46,500 bases of DNA, taken from positions 1,463,501 to 1,510,000 of the forward strand of contig WPIO01000088.1 in NCBI GenBank assembly GCA_009760855.2, read 5' to 3'. The position numbers and the translations under genes are program-made. Of this stretch, positions 9,661 to 20,890 are shown in pieces. The DNA is from Cristatella mucedo. Its lineage: Eukaryota > Bryozoa > Phylactolaemata > Cristatellidae. How positions within the stretch are numbered: position 1 is the stretch's first letter; the number at the start of each line of letters is the position of its first letter. The notes under the pieces are model-generated. The model was not told the DNA's origin. It saw only the letters and a list, made by a program, of their open reading frames with translations, and did no database searches.

Positions 9661-10194
9661 CTAGGACCTGTGAGCATAATTCGGGCTCAATATATATAAT
9701 TTAATAAAATTTAAATATAGGTCATATAATTTATAGTGTAACAATATAGTTTATTCGTTTGATTTAATCATGCAATTAAAATATAGGTTGAACGATAGCT
9801 GATTTGAAAGACTTTGAAAAGATTGTTCAGAGAAGCGTTAAATGGCTGAGTTGCGACCGGACTAAGCTTGTATGGCGGGAAGGCCGGAGAGGAAATTGCG
9901 TATAGTGTCTGCAATAGAGTAGCTCTATTTATTAGATCTAATTAAGATGGCCAGTTCGTGTGCAGCAATCCTTCAACTTTTTTTTTAAGGGATGTCGCGT
10001 GCTGCGACTCGACACTTACTTTAGTAAGAGGTGGCTTTAAGGAGGCACGATCATGTGAAATTATGTAAACGAAGATGGCAGAGACTTTAATATCCGGGCA
10101 GTGATAGAGAGCTCAGAGTTTAGAAGCAAACGATTCGGTGTCTAATGAGCTTTTCTTTGGGTCTGACCGTCAGGACTTGAGGAATTTTTCAAAA
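9661..10194. other. Unassigned A/T-rich stretch
   Basis: A/T-rich section at 9690-9800, then mixed DNA. Possible further decayed LINE-B on the minus strand, but no motif is clear enough to call. Confidence 0.35.
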
Positions 10195-10265
10195 TTTAAG
10201 ACATTTTCTTAGCACCCCGAGAGAGCTCAATCTTTTCTCAAGGCATTTTACTTATGCTCTAAAGG
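10195..10265 (-). mobile_element. Diverged LINE-A 3' terminus
   Basis: TTAGCACCCCGAGAGAGCTC, AATCTTTTCTCAAGGCATTT and TACTTATGCTCTAAAGG on the plus strand align with the inverse of the LINE-A terminal stem-loop, with several transitions. Confidence 0.6.
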
Positions 10266-11977
10266 AAGCCCGCGATGTAGCGTTCGCAGCGCCAGCACGC
10301 GCGAGGACGACGCACAATTTCCCGACATTTTTCGCCGACCCAGCGAATGCCGTTAGCGTCGGGGGGGGGGAGAGAGAGCTGTTTAGCTACGCTAGAAATG
10401 TCGTCAGGTCAAGGTCAGTGTCGCTACTTCAGCCGTCGGGAGTGAGCTGCTGCTGCTGCATACTTTGGGAGCAGACGAACTTAAGGCACTGGGCTGCAGA
10501 CAAAGGATTTGAGATTGGCTGAGAGGCTGACACGCGTCCGACTAGCTGGACCCACTCGCTGGCCTTCGATTAGAGTCGTCCGATTGGAGGCGCAGAGCGG
10601 AAGTGCGAGAGCGAGCGGAAGTGAGCGAGCGAGCGAGCCTTCGTCGTGAGCGCTGCTCTTCCGGTCAACCAAGTCGAGCGGCCGTCACGAGCGGCCGCTG
10701 GTCGAGGACCTCGGTCGAGACGAGCACCTTGACCACTGGGCCAGCGAGGCGCCGAGAGGACACGATTGACAGTTCTCGCAGATGGGACAGCGACACATCC
10801 GGCTGATATACGACACATCCGGCGGATATACGACAGCGACGGGCAGACGAGCGAAGAGACGCGTAGGCGGATGACGAGTACACAGCGAAGATGACATAGC
10901 ACACGACACGCGTCATCGTGTCACCGACGACGACGGATGACACGGCGACTGGATTACGTAGACGCGGACGCGGGGAGACGTACAAGAGGCAGAGACGGCG
11001 ATTAGGCGTCCGACCCGCGCGCGGACAGACGCGGAGGCGTGGACGCGACGCGACGATCGTCGGAGTCGGATCATGACGCGACCCTAGAGCCCGTGGGGTA
11101 AAGTTCGCACGCTCGCGCGAGCATCCGCTGAATTCTGTTAGGAAGCGCGATCTCGCGAGAGCAACACTCCTCCAGACGATGACGAGGTCTCGACGCGACC
11201 GCCGCACTTAGCGCGTCCGCACTTCTCCGACGTGCAATGCGACGCCGCATAGGCGAGGACCGAGTGGGTGACGGCGGCACACGATCGACCGACCGATCGA
11301 CCGACAGACCCTCGCTATAGCCACCACCGCCCCCCGGCGTCCGCCAGGCGGCGCTGCGGCGCTTGGTTCGATTGCCCTCCTTAATGGGTGCGTATCGCAC
11401 GCTCAATTACCCATCCGCAAACAGTTTTCGAGCTGACACCTCGCGGCGCTGTCAGTTCGCGATGCGCAAATATTTACGTTTAAACTTGCGAGCACTTTCT
11501 TTCCTTATCCGAGGTAGTACCGAGCCTTAATTCAATTAAGTGTTTAGAGTCCTTTTCATCGCATATGTGGTAACCGTGGGGAAATACATGTCGCCCTCAC
11601 GCGGCGGCGGTGGCTGCGGCGGAGACAGCGGATGCTCTCGCTCCGCGGTCGCTCCGCGCGCGTGCTCCCTCCCAGCGCGGTATGGGCAGCCGCCCTCCCC
11701 TCCTTCCCAGTAAACAGGTGTCGGTTGCAGGCTGCGGAGCAGCTGAAATCGCGACAATGCCGACTTAGGGGGAGGTCCGCGGCCGCAGCAGCCGCCGCCG
11801 CAGGCTGCGCGGCCGCGCCGCCGCCGCCGTCGCATTGTTTTAGCATCAGCACAAGGCGCGCACCGGAGCGGCACACCTTGTGCCGCGAGAGCGCCGGTGC
11901 AGGAGCCGCGGGCACCGAGTGAGACGCAGGTGACGGCGCGCGCGCGGTCAGCGACACTCCGGGTGGTCCGGCTGGTT

Positions 11978-12008
<31 letters not shown>

Positions 12009-12237
12009 TCGCTCGCTCGCTCGCCAGGCTGGCGTCTCGAGCTGGGTCGAGACGCCAGACGCGCCGCAACGGACGACCGCGGCGGCGTCGAACGCCGAGG
12101 CGCCGTAGCTCGAAATGACGCGCGCGGACGGCGGCGGCGGCAGCGCCGCCGCCGCCGATGGTTCGATCGCGTTCAAGCTCTTTTGAGGGCCGAGCGCCGA
12201 AAACTTGAGTCATTCATTCCTTAGTTTGGCTCAACTA
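10266..12237. other. G/C- and CpG-rich stretch without a supported gene
   Basis: Several long overlapping open frames exist on the minus strand (the longest 225 codons at 11536-12213), but they are arginine/alanine/serine-rich, overlap each other in different frames, and carry no recognisable domain. Visible details: a poly-G run at 10363-10372; a 20-bp direct repeat near 10793-10835 (GACACATCCGGC.GATATAC twice); a diverged SINE-A-head-like sequence on the minus strand at ~10690-10745 (GTGGTCAAGGTGCTCGTCTC); (GCAC)n and (GCTC)n runs at 11978-12025. It could be a CpG island of a gene whose exons I cannot define. Confidence 0.45.
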
Positions 12238-12269
12238 CCTTTTGCAGCAAATGTAAAGCGCCTAGAAAG

Positions 12270-12280
<11 letters not shown>
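12238..12280 (+). mobile_element. Left half of a LINE-A 3' end interrupted by another LINE-A
   Basis: TTTTGCAGCAAATGTAAAGC, GCCTAGAAAGAGATTGAGTT: the proximal half of the terminal stem-loop. It stops in the loop, and the matching distal half (CTCTGAGGGCGCTTTCTCAAG and an ATT tail) is found at 13062-13115, beyond the inserted copy. Confidence 0.85.
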
Positions 12281-12306
<26 letters not shown>

Positions 12307-13057
12307 GCACTTGATAAAGCGCCCTCAGAAAACTTAATCTCTCTCTAGGCGCTTTACATTTGCTGTAAAGTGATATGCAATTGAATGGTAAGTAAAATCA
12401 TGCTTGAAAAACAAACAAAATAAAAAATATGGTTAGGGGTGACATGGACAGGGTCAGCATGCGAATGTGGTTAGTGGCAGCATGCACAGTGTCAGCACGC
12501 ATAAGCACATCAAGGACGAATCACAGGGACCCACTAAATGCTGTCCTAAATAGGTGTGTTTTTAGGTTCTTTTTAAATGTGGTCAGGTCAGGGGATGTTC
12601 TGACGCAGGTCGGGAGAGAGTTCCAGGCTTTGGGAGCATATGAACTAAATGCACGGTCTCCAAAGGATTTAAGGTTTGTACGAGGTATTTGTAGACTGTT
12701 GGATTCCGAAAAGCGGGTGGTACGATGCTTGACCTGATGGGGTAGTATATCTGACAGATAGGCTGGAGCCATAGAATGAAGGGACCTAAAAGTGAGCGAC
12801 AAAACCTCGAAGTCGATCCGTTGCTTGACTGGCAGCCAGTGCAGGTCGGCGAGAAGTGGAGTAATGTGGCAACTGCGACGCTCACGACAGACAAGCCTAG
12901 CTGCAGAGTTTGGCACCAGCTGCAATCGCCTGAGCGCACATGCTGGTAGGCCAGTAAGCAGTGAGTTGCAGAAGTCGAGACGGGATGTCACGAATGCATG
13001 GGCCAACTTGGACGTGGTATCCTTATCTAAACAAGCCCGAATTTTAGCATGGTTCAA
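12281..13057 (-). mobile_element. LINE-A copy with open C-terminal ORF, nested in an older LINE-A end
   Basis: The minus-strand frame from ~13050 to the stop at ~12521 encodes AKIRACLDKDTTSKLAHAFV..., SRLDFCNSLLTGLPACALRR, ADLHWLPVKQRIDFEVL, GDRAFSSYAPKAWNSLP and FKKNLKTHLF, ~90% or better like the 4.0-kb copy by eye. It is 5'-truncated at the AKIRACL codons. The 3'UTR and terminal stem-loop occupy 12306-12520, with an (AAT)n tail at 12279-12305. It interrupts the plus-strand LINE-A end described at 12238-12280 and 13062-13115. High similarity and the open frame suggest a comparatively young insertion. Confidence 0.92.
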
Positions 13058-13061
13058 GGAT

Positions 13062-13115
13062 TCTCTGAGGGCGCTTTCTCAAGTGCATTATCATTATTAT
13101 TATTATTATCATTAT
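13062..13115 (+). mobile_element. Right half of the interrupted LINE-A 3' end
   Basis: TCTCTGAGGGCGCTTTCTCA then AGTGCATTATCATTATTATT completes the stem-loop and tail begun at 12238-12280. Confidence 0.85.
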
Positions 13116-13359
13116 TACCTTCCCGCCAAAATAAGGAATGCGGCGGTGCCCTTCCTTAGTTTGGCCGTTACGCTGCCGGCAGAAGTCGCCATTCGTCGAA
13201 CTAAACGATGCCGAATGAAAGGGCTTGGCAAAGGAGGTTTTCAGGTGGTGAAATAAATCTCTCGCAAGAGGGCGTTCGAAAGAAAATGGATCGACAACGG
13301 ACGGCGGCCCAAGTCGCGTTGGCAAAACGCTGGCTTCCGGTCGCTCGACGCGAGAGCAA
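13116..13359. other. Unassigned spacer
   Basis: No element recognised; open frames here are shadows. Confidence 0.35.

Positions 13360-13392
<33 letters not shown>
13360..13392. repeat. (GA)n at the 3' end of a LINE-B copy
   Basis: About 32 bases of GA just beyond the LINE-B 3' end (minus strand), where the 7.7-kb copy instead carries CATA-type repeats. Confidence 0.9.
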
Positions 13393-13393
<1 letters not shown>

Positions 13394-13394
13394 T

Positions 13395-14288
13395 AGCGCA
13401 ACGCAATGTAGATCCGCCTGTAACCTCGCAAGGCCACAAATTAAGTGGATGTAACGCAGGGGAGTTTTCTGTACTTTTCAAACTCAAAGCCGAAGCGGCG
13501 GCGGTGTTGGTGGCGCATGCGCGGCGGCGACCAACAGACTTCGCCTCGCGAATCTAAGGGTAAGTGGTGGAGAGCATAGCAGCAGAGTCAGGAGGCCAGT
13601 CGAGGAAGCAGTGAGCAGCATGGAATTAGAAGCTTAGGACGGCCGAAAATAATGCGACACAGTCGGCAGCATGGACAGAACATGTTGCATGAGAAGTGCG
13701 GAAGCGATTACCCGACGGGGACCCGCGGAGCTAGAGCACCAGTTGCCTTGTTGGTCTTTAAGCGTACGGAATGGAAAATGGCTAGTTTAGTGCCCAAATG
13801 GGACCTAAGGGCTGAAAAGGAGGTCAAAACGTGTAGAGCAGTCCGGCGTGCGCTGCATGGAGGAGTCAGGCAATGGCGGATCTGGTGGGAAATGTACGAA
13901 TGTCGCTCGGCATCCGAGCGAAAGCAATCGCAGCTCCTTAACCCGGCCAGACACGTGACTGGACCTCGTAGATCCATTGGCTGGCTATCTTTGCTGCCGT
14001 AGTCATCGCGAGATGCGGAGGCGCAATGGCCTTTGTTGGTAGGCCAGCCAAAAGGGAGTTTCAGTACTGCAGCTTAGACCGACCTGGCGAGCGAAGGTTT
14101 CCCTTTAGCAAGACATCGTAGTCTGCGGAATCCGCGAGTTTAAAAGGCAAATAGCTACAGCTGTGCTCAGATCCTCAGAATAGAAGCCGATGGCCGATCC
14201 CATCGGTCCCATCGATCCCATCGGAATAGTTTTTTCCGAGAGGCTTTTTTCCGAGAGGCATAGATGGAGGACAGCGAAGGACCGAGAG

Positions 14289-14359
<71 letters not shown>

Positions 14360-14760
14360 AGAACTGCACAGGTAGGCTGGACGCGACGTGACTACCGCAA
14401 GACGCGGTGGATTGAACACGATCGGACAAGCGCGGTTCGAACCGCACCGGAGCCTCGTCTACCAGACCGCTCGCTGTTCTCAATCGAGTAGGACAGCGAG
14501 ATCCATGGCGTCGGACGCAGCTGACAGATCAAGGGCAAGGTCAGGGCAGTCAAGTTGCCATCAAAGTTTCTGCTCAGAATGTCGTTGGCCACACGGAGGA
14601 GAGCGGAGCTTTGGTGGAGGGGTGTCGCTTGAATCCAGGCTGAACAACTTGTCCGACAGCTCCTTGCGATGCGCTGTAGAAGCTGCTTGCGTGACAACAA
14701 TTTTTTCTCTCGAGAATCTTGGACGAAAAGAAAGAAGGGAAACTGAGCAATAGTTAGCTA
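13395..14760 (-). mobile_element. Second LINE-B copy, degraded, with internal (CT)n
   Basis: Minus strand, high to low: 14745-14700 matches the 9.6-kb sequence (CTATTGCTCAGTTTCCC, CGAGAGAAA). ~14560-14480 encodes LALDLSAASDAMDLAVLL (LDLSAAFD motif). ~14280-14110 reads FAVLHLCLSEKSLSEKTI...SAIGFYSEDLS, aligning with LGPLLFSIYxSPLGK..HGIGFHFYADD, with small internal duplications (CCGAGAGGC twice, CCCATCG three times). 13690-13440 carries the C-terminal and 3' region (GAGAGCATAGCAGCAGAGTC, GTAACGCAGGGGAGTTTTCT on the plus strand). A pure CT tract interrupts the palm region. Inactive. Confidence 0.72.
14292..14356. repeat. (CT)n microsatellite inside LINE-B
   Basis: 32 uninterrupted CT units located between the SYLS-like and LGPLLF-like parts of the second LINE-B copy. 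Confidence 0.95.
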
Positions 14761-15058
14761 TGACTTCTGAACCCAGTACCCAGGGTTTTTATGCACAGAT
14801 CGAACGATGGACGCTGCTTACCGTTTCCCATTGCGCTTCGGCCTTAAAATATAAAACACTATATACAATTTTAAAATATTATATATATATATATATTATA
14901 TATAATATTTTATATAACTATATATATATTTAGTTATATACACAATATATATATATAATATGCAGTATATATTAACATATAAATATTATATTGGCATTTG
15001 TATTTTATAAATAAATAAATATATAATATTTATATATAAAATATATTTATTTACAGAG
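14761..15058. other. A/T-rich spacer
   Basis: After ~80 unassigned bases, TATA/AATATT-rich sequence fills 14840-15058. No gene seen. Confidence 0.6.
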
Positions 15059-15190
15059 TCAATGTCGGCGTCGATTCTCCTGTCAGACTCAAGCGGCCAA
15101 TCCTCATTTGACGCGAAAGAATGCGGGGGGGGGTCGGCGCCTTTCCTTAGGAGTCTGGAACAGTCAGTCTGGCGCGTCTGCTGCTTTCTG

Positions 15191-15372
15191 CCTTCCTTAT
15201 CCGCTGTCGTCTGCTGCCGGCCTTCCGAACCAGCTGTCGTCTGCTGCCGGCCTTCCGTAGCCACTGTCGTCTGCTGCCGGCCTTCCGAACCAGCTGTCGT
15301 CTGCTGCCGGCCTTCCGTACCAGCAGTCGTCTGCTGCCGGCCTTCCGTACCCACTGCCGTCTGATGCCTTCG
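15191..15372. repeat. 30-bp minisatellite, about six units
   Basis: Units of the form TCGTCTGCTGCCGGCCTTCC plus ten variable bases (GAACCAGCTG, GTAGCCACTG, GTACCAGCAG) repeat with exactly 30-bp period. Because 30 is a multiple of 3, one minus-strand frame gives a ten-residue EGRQQTTAGx repeat within a 225-codon open frame (14986-15663). No start, splice or family evidence makes it a gene. Confidence 0.92.
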
Positions 15373-16017
15373 GCTTTTGGTCCGAAAGCAGCGGCGGCGG
15401 CGGCGGCGGCTGATGATGCTTCGGACTTTTTTGGCAGACAAAGCGCAGCATGTCTTGTGCCCGATCCTCAGATCGAGGCGCGGCCGTCTAGCACTCGCAG
15501 TGCGGCTTCTTTCATATGAAAGTCCTGCCTGACAGCGATTGATTAGATTGGCTAGCAGCGAAATGCGGTTGCGAAACTCGAACCTCGCTCGTCTTTTGCG
15601 ATCGGCGTGCGTCTTAACTGGGGGGGGGGGGGACGGGGCGTAACTGACGGGCCAACAGCGCAAGGGTTGGGCTGGCTACGCGAATGAAGATCTTCAAAAA
15701 GAAGGTAGATAGATAGATACCTACATATCTATCTATCTGTCTGTCTACCTATACATACATTGTGCAGCCAGACATCAGCTCAATTATTAAGAATCGCTGC
15801 GCCAACTGGCGGATATATAGATATAGCCACGTGCGTTCGGTTAGATGAGTGAGTGGATAGATAGATATAGCGATAGATAGACAGACAGTCAGACGGGCAG
15901 ACAGGTAAACGAGTGTTCAGCGCGATGAAGAGGACGTGGAAGAACAGAAACGTATACAGGTTACATGTTACAGGTACACATACCACTCCCCAAAACAGCT
16001 ACCTGTATATGTACGGG
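15373..16017. other. Spacer with poly-G and GATA-type simple repeats
   Basis: A (GGC)n run at ~15391-15412, 12 Gs at 15611-15622, TAGATAGATAGATA and CTATCTATCT patches at 15703-15745, and ATAGATAGAC patches at 15855-15895. No gene recognised. Confidence 0.6.
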
Positions 16018-16088
16018 TAGTAATAATGATATACTTGTATAGCGCCACCAGAGAACTGAATCTTTAGGCACTTTACAGACGCTGAATA
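16018..16088 (-). mobile_element. Diverged LINE-A/SINE-A-type 3' terminus
   Basis: TAGTAATAATGATATACTTG, TATAGCGCCACCAGAGAACT and TTTAGGCACTTTACAGACGC: an inverted, eroded terminal stem-loop with tail. Confidence 0.65.
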
Positions 16089-16242
16089 GAAAGTCTCAGC
16101 AGTTCTCAGCCTGAAACAAAATATTCAATACTAAAGTATTGAAATACTAAAGTATTGACTACAAATACTTAAAATACTAAAATATTGACTTACAATACTA
16201 AGATATTGATAAATAGCGGCGGCGCGTGCCGTCGCTCTAGAG

Positions 16243-16435
16243 CAGCGGTTCTCAGCCTGTGGTCAACCTCGCGACCGCTTTGGCGGTTGAACGACCATTT
16301 CACAGGGGGTCGCCTACGACCATCGGAAAACACGCACTTCCACATTTTGCACACAATAATTTTATGGTTGGAGGTCGCCACAACATGAGGAACTGTATTA
16401 AAGGGTCGCGGCATTAGGATGGCTGAGAACCACTG
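16243..16435. mobile_element. Non-autonomous hAT transposon, SPIN ('space invader')-like
   Basis: The ends are a 15-bp terminal inverted repeat, CAGCGGTTCTCAGCC at the left and the inverse of CAGTGGTTCTCAGCC at the right (14/15). The interior contains segments I recognise from SPIN elements: TTTCACAGGGGGTCGCC, GACCATCGGAAAACAC, CACAACATGAGGAACTG, TATTAAAGGGTCGCGGCATT. The left flank CTCTAGAG fits the NTCTAGAN target known for SPIN insertions. The right flank CTTTAACA is a decayed version (4 of 8 identical). At 193 bp and with no transposase it is a MITE-like deletion derivative. Family recognition is from memory and should be confirmed by alignment. Confidence 0.82.
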
Positions 16436-16443
16436 CTTTAACA

Positions 16444-18049
<1,606 letters not shown>

Positions 18050-18215
18050 AGGAAGCACGTCAATTGGTCAACTCGTAGCGCCTAGCACAGGAGAGCCAAT
18101 CCTAATGATAAACACTAAACGCGACCGACACATTGCACACTTATCAATTAGTGGCGACAATAGGTGTTCCTCAATTTATCGATCTTTCCGGCGCGTTTAG
18201 TCGGAGTGAGAGGAG

Positions 18216-18295
18216 TAATAATAATAATAATAATTCACTTGATAAAGTGCCCTCAGAGAACTTAATCTCTCTCTAGGCGCTTTACATTTGGTAGT
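18216..18295 (-). mobile_element. LINE-A 3' terminus
   Basis: (AAT)n tail, then CACTTGATAAAGTGCCCTCA, GAGAACTTAATCTCTCTCTA and GGCGCTTTACATTTG: an inverted LINE-A end truncated before the 3'UTR. Confidence 0.88.
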
Positions 18296-18532
18296 GGGGC
18301 GAAAGTCTCCATAAGCTCGCGCACTTCCTGGGGGGGGGGAGGCAGCACGCCATCCTTATCGTAACATCGAGTACCGCCTTCGAAGGAAAGATACAGAGGG
18401 GCGCACCCACAGCAGCGCGCGATCCTCTGCAATGGCACGTGCAAAATCCTCCTCAAGAGACGACAAAAGTCGACCGACCGGTCGACAGCGACGCGCTCGT
18501 CAGAAGATCGAGCTGGCGCAGCAGCTGGTTCA

Positions 18533-18567
18533 GCGCTGAGAGGCAGCAGCAGGCTGCCTCTCAGCGC
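18533..18567. other. Perfect 15-bp inverted repeat, 5-base loop
   Basis: GCGCTGAGAGGCAGC / AGCAG / GCTGCCTCTCAGCGC. No poly-T terminator-like tract follows and no gene is assigned; it is one of a population of such hairpins in the window. Confidence 0.9.
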
Positions 18568-18859
18568 GTGCTTTTAGCGTTTGCTGCAGCAGCGAGCAAG
18601 CAGCTCGGCTCTCTTACTGACGGACATGGGAATGGAGGAGAGGGGTGAGTGAAGCGAGGGTTGAGTGGGGGCAAGGGATGAGTGGGGGGGGGGTGGGGTG
18701 AGGGGCCACTAGTAGTAGGTAATCAGGTGCTTTTATGTCGAGCTTATGTTAAATACGCGTCTCACTCCTCCGACTGCCGAGAATTAAACTGACCGGTGCA
18801 TTACGCTAGTGATAAACACTCATAACAATAGTAGTGACGAAATTGATGTCTTTTGTGTG

Positions 18860-18932
18860 GTGTAATGAGAGAACTTGATCAATCTCTCTAGTCGGGCACT
18901 TTACACTTTACGTAGCTGCAGGAGAAGTGATA
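18860..18932 (-). mobile_element. Diverged LINE-A 3' terminus
   Basis: TAATGAGAGAACTTGATCAA, TCTCTCTAGTCGGGCACTTT, ACACTTTACGTAGCTGCAG: inverted terminal stem-loop with small insertions. Confidence 0.6.
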
Positions 18933-19400
18933 GCTAAATGCTAACGAAAACCAATGCATCCTTCATAGGCAACGGTTCAAAAGCGTATAACGACGAGGCT
19001 CAATAAATCGTTAAAATAACAAATAATTAATAATCAATAGTAAAATAATTAACAATGATGCTCAGTCAATCATTCAAAAGTACAGTAAAAACCCGCGGTC
19101 GCTGATTAGTACGACGACCGGTTAGTAAAGCTCGCTTAATCACGTGACCCCAAACGCGTGAGCAAAGCTACAAAACGCGTGAGCAAAACTACAGGAAAAA
19201 GACGCGCCCACTCTAGGAGGGAGGCGCGTCTCTATGAAAGCACATCGCTGCTACCCTTAGACGTGACGCAAGCACAGTTTCCTAGCCGACAGTAGCGCAC
19301 AACGACAGCTTACTCGGACAAAGTGCAAAAGCTGAGCGGGATTTCGGTAGACATTTTGGCTCTTTTACTAAATGTTCACGCATAACGCGGAACGTAAATA
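18933..19400. other. Unassigned spacer
   Basis: A/T-rich part then CpG-containing sequence with a repeated ACGCGTGAGCAAA motif near 19153-19190. No gene seen. Confidence 0.4.
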
Positions 19401-19500
19401 TGTTCCTTTGCAGCAAACGTAAAGTGCCCAGAAAGAGATTGAGCTCTCTAAGGGTGCTATATATAAAATGCATTATTGCTATTGTTATTAATATTATTAC
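19401..19500 (+). mobile_element. LINE-A 3' terminus
   Basis: TTTGCAGCAAACGTAAAGTG, CCCAGAAAGAGATTGAGCTC, TCTAAGGGTGCTATATATAA and an ATTATTGCTATTG tail. The GCTATATATAAAATG end resembles SINE-A as much as LINE-A, so this may be a truncated SINE-A. Confidence 0.75.
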
Positions 19501-20119
19501 TATTAGTCCAAGGCCTTGGGGGCAGCGTCGGAGGAAAGCTACAGCGATCGCTTCCTAAAGAGCCGCTTAACGTGCCACTGTACGATTATTGCTAGAGCTG
19601 TCGGTGTTTCAGACTGCCCCGTATACTATTGTGCTAATACTATTAGTAAATTATTAAGCTAAATTAAATTAAATTATTAATTATAAATTATTAGTAGTAA
19701 ATTAATAAATTATTAAATACTATTTGCTCGAGGTGCGTGCGCGATGTCAGCTTGAAACTCCATTTGGCACTCACATTGTACCGCATACGTTCGAGACTCG
19801 AGACTACTTCATGTAAGGTTGACACGCAGAGTGCTCCGCACGTCCTTGACACGCAGACTGCTCCGAAGACTGCCCTTGACGTCCGCAGAATAGAGGCACA
19901 ATGTAAGCTTTCGCTTGTATGCTTATGCCGGGCAGCTGTACCTGTGCGTTGATCCCTTCCTGTCTGTGTATCTGTGCGTCGATCGCTACCTGCCTGTACC
20001 GATGTCTTGAATTCTCTCATATTTCTTGCTGCACCCATTGCTGACATTCGTACTCGCACATACGCAGCAAGCTTCCTCGGACTGAATGAAGAGAAGACCA
20101 ACTGACTAGCTACGGGGAA

Positions 20120-20890
20120 GCGCAGTGCTAGACGCGATCTCGCTATGCTGTTGCAAAATGACTTTTCACAAGGTGACACACTTCCCCAGTCAGCTCCGCA
20201 ATTCAAGCCAGCCCACTTTCATCTGCATGATAGCATTGGAAAAATTAGGAATTCTGACTAGCTAAGGATTCCACAGTCAAGCCGGTCGCATGCATTTGTC
20301 ACATCCATCGATATCGGTCGCTCGCTCGATTCACGAGTTCGCAACAATAGGACGTTCGCCTACCGGAACTGTACTTTCCTCTCCTCCACGTTTTGCATCA
20401 TGCTGCTGATCTTCTGAATCGATTCGCTTTTACCTTCGTGCCTACCCTAGCCAGATAGCCAGCCCTCAATTCGTTCGGAGACCATGCTCCAAGTGCTCAA
20501 ATTCCTCCTACTCAAGCTTGGAGCTCACGGTCGACTGACCTTGGCACATCCTCCGACCCCTGGTGAGCCGTGATGGCACACTAGGTAAGGCGGTTGGTTT
20601 TCACGACATCGTGGTCCCGAGGTCGTGGGTTCGAATCCTGCGTTTGTCGATCCTTTTTTGCCGCTGGCTGCAAGCGGTGGTGATAGCCGCAGAGGCTCCT
20701 CTACCGTTATACACAAGATGCTGTTCAGTCAGCTAGTATTATTACCTCGGCGCATTCTCCGGTCCCTGACCTCGGCGCATCCTCTGACTGGGCGAAACTT
20801 AAAAAGCGAAGCTAAAACTCCATCGCACCTTCATCTTGCAGCCTTAGCTCAGCCCGAGTGAATTCGCTGCTTCTAGCTCGGGCTTGCCTG
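20120..20890 (+). mobile_element. Old LINE-A copy, interrupted by SINE-B and ending in a minisatellite
   Basis: The frame around 20150-20330 reads MLLQNDFSQGD..., ...KPAHFHLHDSIGKIRNSD... and HAFVTSIDIGRSLD, aligning with VMFQSDLSLDDH, KSAYFQLHNIAKIRACLD and HAFVTSRLDF of LINE-A. Past the SINE-B insertion, CTGACTGGGCGAAACTTAAA (20790-20810 region) matches the CTGACCACATTTAAAAGG part of the LINE-A ORF. Multiple stops make it a dead copy. Its 3'UTR position is taken by the 22-bp minisatellite from 20891. Confidence 0.65.
20563..20745 (+). mobile_element. SINE-B copy with recognisable target-site duplication
   Basis: Full structure: GTGAGCCGTGATGGCACACT, AGGTAAGGCGG, CACGACATCGTGGTCCCGAG, B box GGGTTCGAATCCTGCG, CAAGCGGTGGTGATAGCC, AGGCTCCTCTACCGTTATAC, CTGTTCAGTCAGCTAGTATT. 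It is flanked by CTTGGCACATCCTCCGACCC (20541 onward) and CTCGGCGCATTCTCCGGTCC (20746 onward). These agree at 18 of 23 positions, with only transitions differing, as expected of an old target duplication. Confidence 0.85.

Noticed and set aside
11536-12213. 225-codon minus-strand frame in CpG-rich DNA
   Set aside because: Arg/Ala-rich, overlapped by a 206-codon frame on the same strand, contains GCAC/GCTC simple repeats, and has no domain.
14986-15663. 225-codon minus-strand frame with a ten-residue EGRQQTTAG repeat
   Set aside because: The repeat follows from a 30-bp minisatellite, and no start context, splice site or family supports a protein.
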